Shown: positions 1 to 16,482 of the stretch, one piece after another
Position numbering within the stretch: position 1 is the stretch's first letter
Layout of the letters: the number at the start of each line of letters is the position of its first letter
NCBI GenBank assembly: GCA_028023455.1
Contig: JAQFVV010013069.1
Location: 1 to 64,000, forward strand
DNA length: 64,000 nucleotides
Direction of reading: 5' to 3'
DNA from: Epiperipatus broadwayi
Taxonomy: Eukaryota > Onychophora > Udeonychophora > Euonychophora > Peripatidae
The notes under the pieces: model-generated
Told to the model about the DNA's origin: nothing
Seen by the model: the letters and a program-made list of their open reading frames with translations, nothing else
Databases searched by the model: none
Position numbers and translations under genes: made by a program

Positions 1-861
1 AAGCAATAAGAATAATTTTATATATTATATTGAGAAATTAATAAATGTCCAATTAGAGACCTAATGAGCAGCATTTTTTCTGTGAAACAATGGACACAAT
101 GAAAGATAATTGGTTTTTTTTTTTTAGCTTGATGTTATAATTAGTAGGTGTAAGTTGGTGGTAAATAGATTAGCTGACCTATTTAAATTTGATTAGAAAT
201 ATTTTATTTATATTTTCTAGATTTAGTCCCATGCATCTTTGATTTTATATATATTCCATTTAATTGTTTCAGAAGTCAGTGAGCACATTTTTTAAATTAT
301 AAAAACATGCCAAATGTTAAAGAAAGTTAAAAAAAATGTAACACTGTATTATATTATCTTCTTTTTTTGAAAAAAAAAAATCTTTGATAAACAGAATAAA
401 AATATAATTTCACAACATGCTCACATACAATATTTTCAGTATGCATAAAACAAGATGAGAATTAACATATGACAATATTATTATATATTCATATAGTCAT
501 GCATATATGCAGAAATTATTAAACTATGAACATATATATATATATATTGAAATGGTATATTTCTTGAGTTTTATATGTTTCACCTATTTTGCCCCCTCAG
601 ATCCATCCGTGCTATCTTTGAACCCTCCGAGTACATGTATATAAGCATGTTTACACTTATATATGTATCCTTGCTCATATATATGCAAGTAAAAGATTGT
701 ATTATTATCCATTTATATGTATATTACAATGTGTTTATATTTAAAATTAAATCTTTTAGATTCTGGAATTATTTTGTTAAATAAGTCAATTTATTAGTGT
801 TACATTAATAATTGCATATATGTGTATAAAATCCACATAGCACTAAGATATATATATATAT
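1..861. other. AT-rich sequence without recognisable genes
   Basis: Very AT-rich DNA with short homopolymers and a short TA tract near 533-548. The reading frames here are short, low in complexity and match no family I know. It ends in a (TA)n tract (about 850-861) that is the insertion point of LTR element E1. Confidence 0.6.
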
Positions 862-1611
862 TGAACCGGGTTCGAATATGTGTATTCGAAACACCGGTCT
901 CTTAGGCAGAGAAGAACATACTCGGAGAGTATGTATGCCCAAACGATAGCTATAAAGTATATAACTAACATTACATTTCCAGGACATAACTTCTTCTCGA
1001 CTGTTGAGTTCAACACCAAGTTCAAAGCACTTTTTTTTGTTTGTGTATAAACACGGGCGCCAGCTATCTATTCAAGGATGAATAAATAACGCACTTTGAG
1101 CAATGGCCACTAACTCAACGCCTAAATCCACGACTAGCTCAGCTGTTTGTAATCACTAATAGATTATACTTAATTAGTGATTAAAAGAATTAATAAAAGA
1201 ATTTGTTAAAAAGAATTGATAAAAAGAATTGACCGACAAATAAAGTTTAATTTTAAAGATAATTTATTAACTAACATTTATTTACTAAATTTAAACATTT
1301 TATAATTCTAATAAAACACACGCATATTTTAAATTAACATTTCTAAATAGTTTAAATATTCCTATAGATTTAATAACAGAACACTCTAATTTAACTAATA
1401 AATATTGATATAATGATCATGCACATATTAACTCATGCACACACATAATAATGATAATAAAGGACTACATAGCATTTGAAATTTAATCACACACATATCA
1501 ATAGTTCATTTATGTATGATATCGAGTTCATATAATTAGACTCTTGGAGGATTCGCACGAATTAATGAAATGCAATGGCTATTACAGTATAAACGAAAAT
1601 AAGCAAATGTT

Positions 1612-1627
1612 TTTACCTAGGATTTTG
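1612..1627 (-). promoter_or_regulatory. Shared LTR motif CAAAATCCTAGGTAAA
   Basis: A 16-base exact match between E1 (1612-1627 and 5484-5499, minus) and E2 (19580-19595 and 24458-24473, plus), whose LTRs are otherwise mostly unlike. In E1 it lies about 370 bases downstream of the TATA box. CTAG|GTAAA resembles a 5' splice site, so it may be a donor; a factor-binding site is equally possible. Confidence 0.35.
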
Positions 1628-1990
1628 AACGTAGATTTAACACTTTGTTTTCTTCTTGTTTGTTGTTTCTTCCAGTATGAATGCTTCCAGCCGGCTGGGA
1701 CGTTTCCTTGCTGAGTTTCCTGATTTTCACGATTATTACTATCGGAGACAATTAGATACTGACGGAGATTTTCTAAGATGTTAAGCTGACATTATTTCAC
1801 GGGCAGATCTGCTGTTTTCTCGGACATCTGGGCTGGAGGTGAACGTGCGTTCCAAAATATTCTCAGCACTGCATTTTGTTTCTTAACTGACTCAATTAAT
1901 TTCCGAACTGCACTCTCTCAATAACTTTGTGAACTGATTGTCTCAACTCAATTAATTTGTGGAATGAATTACTGTCCGATAAAAAAAAGG

Positions 1991-2000
1991 TCTATTTATA
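1991..2000 (-). promoter_or_regulatory. TATA box in E1 LTR
   Basis: Minus strand reads GGTATAAATAGACC, a strong TATA box about 490 bp into the LTR. An ACAGT initiator-like sequence lies roughly 25-30 bases downstream. The equivalent box in the other LTR is at 5877-5886. This would be the U3 promoter of the element; activity is inferred. Confidence 0.5.
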
Positions 2001-2491
2001 CCTGCGCCTTGTTGTCTTTCTGATATCTCTGGCAAAGATCTGTTGTCGAATTGATAATCATTTGATAAACGTGTTTTGAAAGATTGCTTAATTAGTAATA
2101 GCCATGCAAAAACATATTGTTTTATATTAATTAATATCTAATAGCCATTGCCGTGTTTTTTAATGATAATCTTCTTTAACTTTCACATACATTTTATATA
2201 TTTACAAATGTACATATATACGCACATATATTTTTAATACAATTTACTATTTAGTTTTAACATTATTTTTTCTTTAATTAAAATTGAATGAAAAGAGATT
2301 TGCATGTTTTAACTTTTCCAAATTATATTTTTACGAATACTAAAAAAAAAAAACTATTTAATTCTTATCTTTTTCGAAAACAAGCTGCAATAAATTCTTC
2401 AACATTTAATTTTATGTTTTTCTTTTATGAAAGATTACTTTAATAATAATTTTAGATAAAAATTATATGTGCCTATATCAATATAGGTACA

Positions 2492-2510
2492 TTACACCGC
2501 CCTTCCTTTT
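2492..2510 (-). other. E1 polypurine tract
   Basis: Minus strand AAAAGGAAGGGCGGTGTAA lies immediately before the 3' LTR start TGTACC. This is the expected position of the plus-strand priming tract. A purine run on this strand only supports the minus orientation. Confidence 0.6.
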
Positions 2511-2746
2511 GAGAGTAAAATGCGTCATTTTTGACCATTTTATCTCTGACAACATTAAATCTTAATTTATTATTCTTTCTAAGTTTGCTTTTTGGTATCT
2601 TTTCCTTTCCATACTAAGGGCAATCTCCAATTATGCTTTTCTTCTTTCTATGCTGGTAACATTGCTTACAATGTTCATCCTGGATAATGACCATGAGGAC
2701 AAACTAAATTTGTGGCACAGGGATCTTTTGTAAACGAAGCTTCAGC

Positions 2747-2938
2747 TGCCGATTCTCTTGATCAGACTTTGACTAAGAAAAGGTGGCTGCAAATGGCAGG
2801 AATTTCACCTGTCCATTTTCGAATTACGCCCTGGAAAATGATTGCCAATTCTCTTGATCGGACTTTGACTAAGCAGCTGCAATGGCAGGAATTTTCAACT
2901 GTCCATTTCTGACTTACGCTTTGGAAAACGAGATATGG
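2747..2938. repeat. Tandem duplication of about 96 bp in E1 interior
   Basis: Unit 2747-2842 and unit 2843-about 2938 share TTCTCTTGATC.GACTTTGACTAAG, GGCAGGAAT and CTGTCCATTT blocks with moderate divergence. On the minus strand it stays open within a short frame (2762-3022), where each unit reads WT.E and LVKVRSRE. I see no known domain, and a coding role is doubtful. Confidence 0.6.
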
Positions 2939-3995
2939 GGATTCCCCCCTGAAAAGTGACTTATGACTTACTCTGGTTGTTGCCAGTGCGATTTTTTTTA
3001 AAAGAGGAATGATCCCAGCCAATCCGTTGCGGGTACTAGAATTTTATCCAGTCGAGAGCTTTAAACTTAACCTTAACTAAAACACTTCTATACTACCCTC
3101 ATCCCTTTAGATTTGAACCCTTATACGCTCCTAATACAACTTAGATTGACTTTCATTTATCATTATTTTTAAATACACATGAACATTACTTTAACATATT
3201 TATTTATATTATTCTGAACTATTACGAACATTATCTTACACATTTATTTAACTTACAATACTATTGTAAACTATCACGGACATCAATTTACATATTTATT
3301 TATATTACAATATTACTTTTAACCCATTACTTTAACTTATATATTAACGTGCGTGTACTCAGAAAAAAAACTATTTTGCTTTATTATGATTCATTTATTT
3401 AATTCTACAAACATTATTTCTAAATCCTTAATTTGACCCATTTATTTAACTTGATTTTATTGATTTTTATTTATTTGAACTGTTTATTTATGAACATTTC
3501 CTTAATTAATATGTGCGTGGAGAAAAAAAATCTTTTATTTTGCGAAGCCTCCGTTATTATTATTTGACAAAACAATCCATCATTTTAAATAGCGAAATTC
3601 TAATTCAGGCTTTTCACCTACGTCAAAATAATTATATTAGACTCATAGTCCATTTCCGGTCCTTTTTGTTCATTTCCTTTACTATTCCGTTCGTTTACTA
3701 ACTTTTAAACTATGTCAGGTGGTTCCTTCTTTCTTTCTACAAATTCTATAATATAAACTAACTTTCCTCTCTTATCGGTTCTGCTTTTATATTTTATTGC
3801 TTTATCTCTTTCTCTTTCTGTTCTGTTTTCGACTTCGTAACTCAGAAAACCTTTATACCTAGACAAACTCCGAATTACTTCAATCTGGGAATATTTTTTT
3901 CTACGCTTTCTCTTTGTTTTAAATCTACGTCTACAGCAAATGCGAACGTTTACTTTAACCTTTTTAAATTTTTGTAAAAACTTTTCTACTATCTA

Positions 3996-4361
3996 CTACC
4001 TTAATTTGTTTTCTTCTATTTCTTGATCTATATTTTCCCTTGTCTTAGCACTATCCTGTTCTGCTTTAATTTCTATTTCAGTCTTCTCTGTTTCAACACT
4101 ATCTAGTTCTACCTCAATTTCTATATCTTTCATGACCTCAACTTCCTGACTTTCTTTAACTAAATCTAACTCTCTGCCTTCTTGGTTCTCCTCTACTTTC
4201 TCTATTATTTCACTCCTCATTCCTTTAATTTCACATCTTATTTCTCTTATTCCCGCAATGAATTCTTGATGACTTTGCCTGAATTCTTGATGCATTTCTT
4301 CCATCATATTTATCATCATTTTCAGCATCTGCGTCTCAGACATTTCTTTCTCTTTTTCCAT
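3996..4361 (-). pseudogene. Gag N-terminal fragment of E1, coiled coil
   Basis: A 121-residue frame starting about 375 bases from the primer site on the minus strand, the normal place for gag. It begins Met-Glu-Lys, carries a Met-rich stretch (MLKMMINMMEEMHQEF, residues about 12-27), and is then almost wholly Glu, Lys and hydrophobic residues, as in a long coiled coil. The Met-rich motif resembles MLLKMMSQMMIEM in the E2 gag, so the two elements are relatives. It stops after 121 residues and I find no capsid core, zinc knuckle or pol after it, so this is a truncated gag or a remnant. Base use is less AT-rich than the surroundings. Confidence 0.5.
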
Positions 4362-4715
4362 TTTTAAAACAATATTTTATTTCAAACTAGCGCTTACGTT
4401 AAACTAAATTTAATATACGACTTATTTATTTATTTTTCTTACTAATACGGAAACTCACGTTAACTCCAGCCTTTTGTCCTTTTCACTACCCGCTCTTAAT
4501 GCTTTAACTCCGCCCATAACACCCAATTGACTCTGATTTGATAGCATAAATGTCAAAATCTCTTTTCATTTCGAAAAAAAAAAGAAAGTTTCGGTCAATT
4601 CTTTTTTTTTTTTTTAAATTAAAACACTTTTACATACGTAATTTAACTTTTGTATAAAACAAATTTTTCAAACAAGAAACAAAGTACCTCATTACTGTTG
4701 TTTCTTAGGTTCAGC

Positions 4716-4734
4716 CCCAAGTTGGGTCTAGCCA
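4716..4734 (-). other. E1 primer binding site
   Basis: Minus strand TGGCTAGACCCAACTTGG begins two bases from the LTR end. TGG complements a tRNA CCA tail, and the sequence resembles the TGGCNNCCCAA style of Ty3/Gypsy primer sites. It fixes the element's orientation. The matching tRNA cannot be named from here. Confidence 0.6.
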
Positions 4735-4736
4735 TT

Positions 4737-8080
<3,344 letters not shown>

Positions 8081-8084
8081 ACAT

Positions 8085-8560
8085 CTAAAAATATTAAAGG
8101 TGAGAATGCTGTATTAATAATCTCATTACCCATGTAATGCTTGCATGTTGTATTATTTAATTGTTTTAATAAACCTATTTTAAATTATAAATTGTTTCAC
8201 ACCTCTTTACTCACAATCCAACTCCAAGTTATCCCAATTCTTTAATGTTTTAATATGTATAATATTAATTATGTTAATTAATTAAATTACCATGTAAGTA
8301 GTTTATTTAACCCTTATTTAATCTGTTAATTCCCTTGAGTCTCATGTTTCTCCCTGTTCAGATCCAGCTTGCTGAAGAAATTGAGACCAAGTGTAACCTC
8401 AGAAATGTCATTCATAAGGTGTGGAATCATGAGTACTGGTTAATGAGTTGAAGTTTGATCAGATTGATGATCTCATCATCTCATCTTTTTCAGATTTGGG
8501 TGTATTTTGTGTGGACTCTGTATTTTGTTACATGAATGTACAAATCTAACAATATATTAT
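8085..8560. repeat. Diverged dispersed repeat, copy 1
   Basis: Aligns loosely with 37770-38320 on the same strand. Shared blocks include CAGAAATGT, GTGGACTCT.TATTTTGTTACATGAATG.ACAAATCT and ATCTCAT plus an AATCC block upstream. The pair is heavily diverged and therefore old. It is probably an old transposon piece, not an exon, although CAG/GTGTGG boundaries can be imagined around 8360-8420. Confidence 0.45.
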
Positions 8561-9820
8561 TGGTCATAAGTTTGGTACAAAAATATTGAAAGCCATTTGG
8601 AAAATGTTGAAATTAAAATCATTTGAAAATATTTTTATTCCACATCAAATAATTTTTTGAGTTTATTCACATATTAGTCAATTAGAATGGTTTTTTAAAA
8701 ATATTATATATTGTAATGGAATGAAAATCATCTAGATTGGGGAAAAGAAAGTAATCCTGTATATATGCTCCACATTGAGGAGCCATTTGTAATGGAAATA
8801 AAATAGCTAGAACATTTATAACCAAAAATGTAAAGAATCTATATATGCCATGCCCTTAATGGAATATAAAATCAATGTAGACAAAATCCACTTTCTTACT
8901 ACTCCTCATTGAAGTTTACAAATGTCATTGTCTTTACTTGCCATACACAGGTAACATAATTTTTTCTGTCTGGTAGGGCAATTGTGTTATGGATAAGTTT
9001 AATTATATATGATAAAAATAGCATGGAGATTTTCATTACTCTTTAACATATTGAATATAAATAATATCTAAAATATTTTATTATATATAAATATATCTGA
9101 TAAAACAATAATCATAAAATAAACTGAGTATTCATTTGATATAATTGTTTTTTTGCTAATAATCACATTGTTTCAAGTATAATAAATATCTAGATATGCA
9201 TTTGTTATTTGTAGGTATATAATAATAGAACCTAAAAATATTTGCGATAATTAGTTTTTAAGTTAAGTAAGGATAAATATTTTTTCTTCTCAAGACAGAG
9301 TATGTTACTACAATTGGTTGAACTTTAAACATTTTATACTAATTATTAGCTTATTTTGTGTAAGAAATGCTTAAGGATTTACTTTATCATCATATTCCTG
9401 ATATGATAATTATTTTTAACACCATGCGATTACTATTGTATGAAGAAAGACACTACTGTAATCAAATTTAAAGTGCTTTCTTATTGGTAATTAAAAAATA
9501 AATTATAGATTTATGTTTATTATTATTATTATACTTATGTATAAAATAAATAGTAGAATGTTTTCCTCTGTCTATAGTGCTAAATTTCAAGTACAATATA
9601 TTTCTAAATATAGTATATTTTAAATATTTACTAACTGTTATCTTCTATTATAACATAAAATAAATAATTTAAATTATCACATTCACATGTTTTGATGAAG
9701 GGTAAACCTTTAACCTTATCAGCAATTCCATACTAATATGAAGAATACAATATATATTCTTTAAACTAACTAGTTGGGCAAATAGAAATGTCTTCAGGAG
9801 CACATACAAAACAATAGACA
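8561..9820. other. AT-rich sequence without recognisable features
   Basis: No open frames of note, no strong repeats. It leads into the LINE relic beginning near 9822. Confidence 0.5.
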
Positions 9821-9821
9821 A

Positions 9822-10837
9822 CCAGTTCATATGTTATGTTGACCTAAATCGAGCTAATGTCTTGTCCAGGAGAATCAAGAATTGTATTAATGGTTTTGAG
9901 GACATACATCTGCAAGAAATCTTATCAGCATTTGGTAAGATCACCAGATTTAAATATCTGCCAGAGGAGAGAACTGGGTTGTGAACTCTCTCAAACATCG
10001 TCTTCTTTGATCTTCAACTAAAACAAGGTAGCAACCCTAGTAATATTCCTACTGTAGTTAAATATAGAGGAGCACCTATGATATTGTCCTTCATAGGCAT
10101 AAGACTACAGTGCTTCTACTGTGGGAAATGCACACACCATCATCAAAGACTATGTAGTAAGGATCTGTTCCCTATGTGGCAATAAAAAGAAGCGATTCCA
10201 TAAATGCAGTAAACAACACACCTACCAGATCACAGAAGCTGAAAGTCAGAGCAGTCAAACAACAATGCAAACAGCCACATCCCAAGGAATGAATGAGAGA
10301 GTAGATCAATACAGAGTGGTCCAAAAACAACTAAGAAATACTACCAAAAACCCACCTCAATCTTCTGCAACCAATACAAAGCAACAGAATAAAAATACCT
10401 ACTACAATTCAAAGATTTGCCATAACACAGCTAACCCTAATGATGCTCAAGCTGGAACAGGCTACGCCATAGTACCAAGCATACCACAATGCAAAACTCT
10501 GAATATGAATACTAAGATTCCTCATCTTCAAGCTTCAAAACATCCTAACTCTACTGCAAAATACAAACACAAGGAAAAAGAAGAACTGCCTGTCAAGCAA
10601 AGTCAGACAACAGAACTGAATCAGAGTACAAACACTACACAACAAGTTAAAAAAACACTACATACAGATGATGAAACTCAAATGGATATTTCATCTCCAA
10701 GCTTAGTAAATAAAAAAAGAAAATCATCAGGAGTTACAAAGGACAGCTCGGATGATGATTTCAAAACAGAATATATGTCCAGAAAATCACAAGTAAAGGA
10801 ATTATACGAGCACAGCAATACAGACCATAAAACCTAA
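9822..10837 (+). pseudogene. LINE ORF1 relic (zinc-knuckle nucleic-acid-binding protein)
   Basis: Frames on the plus strand resemble the ORF1/gag-like protein of non-LTR retrotransposons. The first part (9822-about 10160) reads FICYVDLNRANVLSRRI, FGKITRFKYLPEE and VVKYRGAPMILSFI, then a knuckle CFYCGKCTHHHQRLC, with a stop near 9981. After a one-base shift around 10150-10170 a second frame (open 10121-10837) gives a further Cys/His cluster CSLCGNKKKRFHKC, followed by a long polar Gln/Asn/Thr/Ser/Lys tail. The paired Cys-His clusters and the endonuclease start downstream support a LINE origin. Broken by at least one stop and one frameshift. Confidence 0.6.
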
Positions 10838-11028
10838 ACTGTAGAAAAAAAGCAGAAGTCAATAGTAGAAAATGACCTAGAATCAGATAATTCTAAAAAT
10901 ACTCTCAGCCTCTGAAGCAATATATTTTGTCCCTCCTCTCTTCAAAGATCACAACTCACAAGAGCCAATCCAAACATGCATAAGTATAAATAAATATAAC
11001 ATCTCATGTCAAAAACAGCCTGCGGTAG

Positions 11029-11241
11029 ATGATTGTGGCTTATCACTCAATCATAACTATGAGATGTAAAATTTCCAGCATATATGTTAGGGGATTAAAT
11101 TCCTCTTCTAGAATACATGCCATTAGGCATTGGTTCCAAACAAACTCTCCACACATTTTTTTTCTTGGTGAGACCAAGTTCCATTCAAACTCCAGTCACA
11201 AGATTTTGGAAGAGCTTAATGAGCTTGGATATACAATCTAA
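11029..11241 (+). pseudogene. LINE ORF2 endonuclease, N-terminal fragment
   Basis: The frame carries ISSIYVRGLNSSSR, then HIFFLGETKF. This is the classic opening of the exonuclease/endonuclease/phosphatase domain of LINEs (NVRGL...R followed by a hydrophobic strand and the catalytic Glu of ETK). It lies about 190 bases after ORF1, as expected for one element. Homology stops at about 11241 and no RT follows, so the 3' part was lost by deletion or rearrangement. Confidence 0.65.
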
Positions 11242-14090
<2,849 letters not shown>

Positions 14091-14105
14091 TAGATCTCTC
14101 TCTCT

Positions 14106-14151
<46 letters not shown>

Positions 14152-14164
14152 AGAGAGAGAGATT
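14091..14164. repeat. Self-complementary (CT)n-(TA)n-(AG)n block
   Basis: GATCTCTCTCTCTCCC, then (TA)n, then GGGAGAGAGAGAGATT. The two flanks are reverse complements, so the block can fold into one long hairpin or cruciform. A further self-complementary TATGATCATA segment follows at about 14170-14200. Confidence 0.85.
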
Positions 14165-14196
14165 CCGATATATGATCATATATATATATATATATA

Positions 14197-14444
14197 TGAT
14201 CAATAGAAGGAGCTTTACCAAAACCTCCAAAACAAGCGTATTCTGTTTACATAAACGTCAGAGTCAAAATTCACTGTCTCTTTCATTTTGCTCCACTCTC
14301 AGATCAGCTGATTTCAAACTGATTTGCTCTCATTAGTGAAGTCATCTGATCTGAGGGTGGAGCAAAATGAAAGGGACAGTGAATATTGACGTAAACAGAA
14401 TATGCTTGTTTTGGAGGTTTTGGTAAAGCTCCATCTATTGATCA
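14197..14444. mobile_element. Fold-back (palindromic) MITE-like element
   Basis: Left arm about 14197-14315 (ATGATCAATAG.AGGAGCTTTACC...) is the reverse complement of the right arm about 14338-14444 (...GGTAAAGCTCC.TCTATTGATCAT) with few mismatches, around a loop of about 22 bases. There is no coding capacity. Such structures are typical of fold-back DNA elements or near-palindromic MITEs. The left end touches a TA tract. Confidence 0.75.
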
Positions 14445-14544
14445 TTAATACAAGTGATAGTAGGTTTTATGTATATAAAACTTGTGTTTGTTTTTCATAT
14501 ATATATAAAATAAAGGCATAAGGTTTTATTGCTCATGAGTTTGG

Positions 14545-14655
14545 TAAGAAATCTGAATGACAGATCTGCAAGTACTGGAATTCGATTATGGGACCTCCCA
14601 TCCTAAGTCAGTTGCTCTATTCATTGCAGCAAACCATGCAACACTGGTTTTTTCA
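14545..14655 (-). mobile_element. tRNA-like SINE fragment
   Basis: The minus strand reads TGGTTTGCTGCAATGAATAGAGCAACTGAC, then GGAGGTCCC and ATCGAATTCC. AATAGAGC resembles the D-arm of a tRNA and ATCGAATTCC resembles the internal B box (GGTTCGAATCC), at tRNA-like spacing. It is degraded and no target duplication is evident. A chance match or another repeat type is possible. Confidence 0.4.
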
Positions 14656-16340
14656 CACATAAATTACTTACAAATTGTTTTTTTTTAATTTTGCTGTATG
14701 ATTTAAAGTATCACTGTATTGCTCTTTTGTTAAATAACCAAGTCTCATACATTTTTAAATACTAATGAAACATATTTAATAAAATCCTTTCATTCAAATA
14801 CATAAGCATATTTCCTTTATTAAGCTATTTCTACTAATAATACTTCAATTATGTTTAATTATATGATTAATTTTATAAGTAATACTAATGTATTTATAGC
14901 TTTTAACTTCTGAATTATTGTTAGAAATCTTTTTTGAAAATCCATTAAACATTATTTTCTTTATTTTTAGTGTCATTTTCTTGCTTTCATCTGATAATTT
15001 TTTTAATATTAATTATGATCTTAAGAATTATTTGCAAAAACCACCACATCATCTATATCCCCAAAGTCTTCAAATTTCAAAAATCTTCATTACTACATTA
15101 CTAAAATGGTAAATCTTCATTTATTTCTATTTACATTTATAAAATACTTTCTGTAAATCTGTTTTAAAAAGTTTCAGGAAAATAAAAAAAAAAAGCCTAT
15201 CACAGTCTCCTAATCATATTAATATTTTTATTATCTTTTAAATTTATGTAGCATATATATGTAAATATATTTTATACTTGTAATATTGGAAGCTACAGTC
15301 ACTTCCATTTCAGTATTTATATAATTGTAAAAGTTATTTTATATTTGCAATAAAAGAGACTTAATTAAATTGAGATGTTAAAGTTAATTTAAGAGATTAA
15401 GTTGTTCTTACTGCAGAAAGTAAATAAATAAAAACCAGAATAAGATAAATAACCAGAAGAAAGGAAATTATTTTAATCAATAGACTCCATTTGTAGTATA
15501 CGTATATTAAAACAGAATAAAGGATTATGTTGTTGGAATAAAAATTCAAATTATAATTATTCCAAAAAAATCAACAACAAAATGTAAATAGCATAAATAG
15601 AACTATTCTACCAGATATAAAGACAAAAAACATGTTCGAAAAATTGATGAAACTATTACCAAGATAAAAAAATGGATCAATAACTTAGCTTAGCAAGAGA
15701 ATGGCTTCTATTCAGACACTTAACTCTGAATGCCTAAAAATGAACCAATAATTTAAACAATTTGTCATGGTTTTTTATATTTTTGTGAATGCCTTAGGAT
15801 GAAATTGTTATAAAAAATTAGTACAATATTAAGCAGCAATATAAGCATACTCAATCTATTTTGGAGCTTGCTAATAAATTAATTAATATAAACATTAGAA
15901 GTTTGGAAGTCAGATAGACTACTCAACAGTCTTGGGCTTTTTCCCCAGTAACATGTTTGGTGCTCTTACCTGAACAATTTGACCCTGGGGTGTGACATGT
16001 ATCCATATTTATGCAGATAGTCAATAAATGAGACAATCTCTGTGATTGTCCCAAGAAGATTAGCATGATAAGGATATATCTATACATATATCATAAATAC
16101 ACTCCCACAATGCACAAAAGCAATATAACAAATAATTAGCTAATATCTATGCTGCTAGCAAAAGTCAATTCATAAATTAAGTACCTAATGTTAATGCTAT
16201 GATAAAAAATGCTAGGCTGAAAATAATTAGCATCTACATATATAAGTCTTACTAAGTTATTAAAGTTATGTCTATATGATTTAATTTTAAGTACTAATGC
16301 ACTTTCTTTCATTTACAAAAAAAAGTGAAGTATTTAAAAT
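14656..16340. other. AT-rich sequence without recognisable genes
   Basis: The small frame at 14918-15112 is low in complexity. The GC-richer patch at 15920-16080 is unassigned. Nothing else stands out. Confidence 0.5.
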
Positions 16341-16356
16341 GTTACATACAGAAACA

Positions 16357-16472
16357 AATTTTTTTTTCATATGTCATAGCATCTGCCGGGATGCGAACCT
16401 GCAACAACTGTCTGCAACCAGCTTCTTTCTTGCAAGGTGGCTGCATTGACCTCTCGGCTAACAATGCTTGAC
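16357..16472 (-). mobile_element. tRNA-Leu/Ser-like retroposed insert with poly-A tail and target duplication
   Basis: The minus-strand body begins GTCAAGCATTG, has an A-box-like TTAGCCGAGAGG at position about 12, a B box GGTTCGCATCC, and ends ATGCTATGAC, followed by a run of As (16359-16368 read as T on the plus strand). The ends can pair (GTCA/TGAC and GCAT/ATGC) like an acceptor stem. Direct repeats TACAGAAACA flank it at 16347-16356 and 16473-16482. Together these show LINE-style retroposition of a tRNA-derived RNA. It may be a very short SINE or a retro-pseudogene of a class II tRNA. The anticodon arm is too altered for a confident identity or function. Confidence 0.7.
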
Positions 16473-16482
16473 TACAGAAACA

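Larger units (their letters stand above)
862..2491 (-). repeat. E1 LTR, 3' copy on minus strand
   Basis: Its minus-strand start, at the right end of this interval, is a near-perfect hairpin TGTACCTATA-TTGA-TATAGGCACA. The other end also folds: ACCGGGTTCGAATA pairs with TATTCGAAACACCGGT (about 865-901) with small bulges. It carries a TATA box and the motif shared with E2. Short reading frames such as 805-1025 recur only because the LTR is duplicated, and I do not treat them as genes. Confidence 0.85.

Noticed and set aside
843-1025. Frames shared by the two E1 LTRs (also 4643-4958)
   Set aside because: Present twice only because they lie in the LTR. They overlap the terminal hairpin and show no domain.
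8360-8420. Possible exon with CAG acceptor and GTGTGG donor
   Set aside because: The segment aligns with the diverged repeat at 38100-38170, where the splice-like ends and reading frame are not kept.
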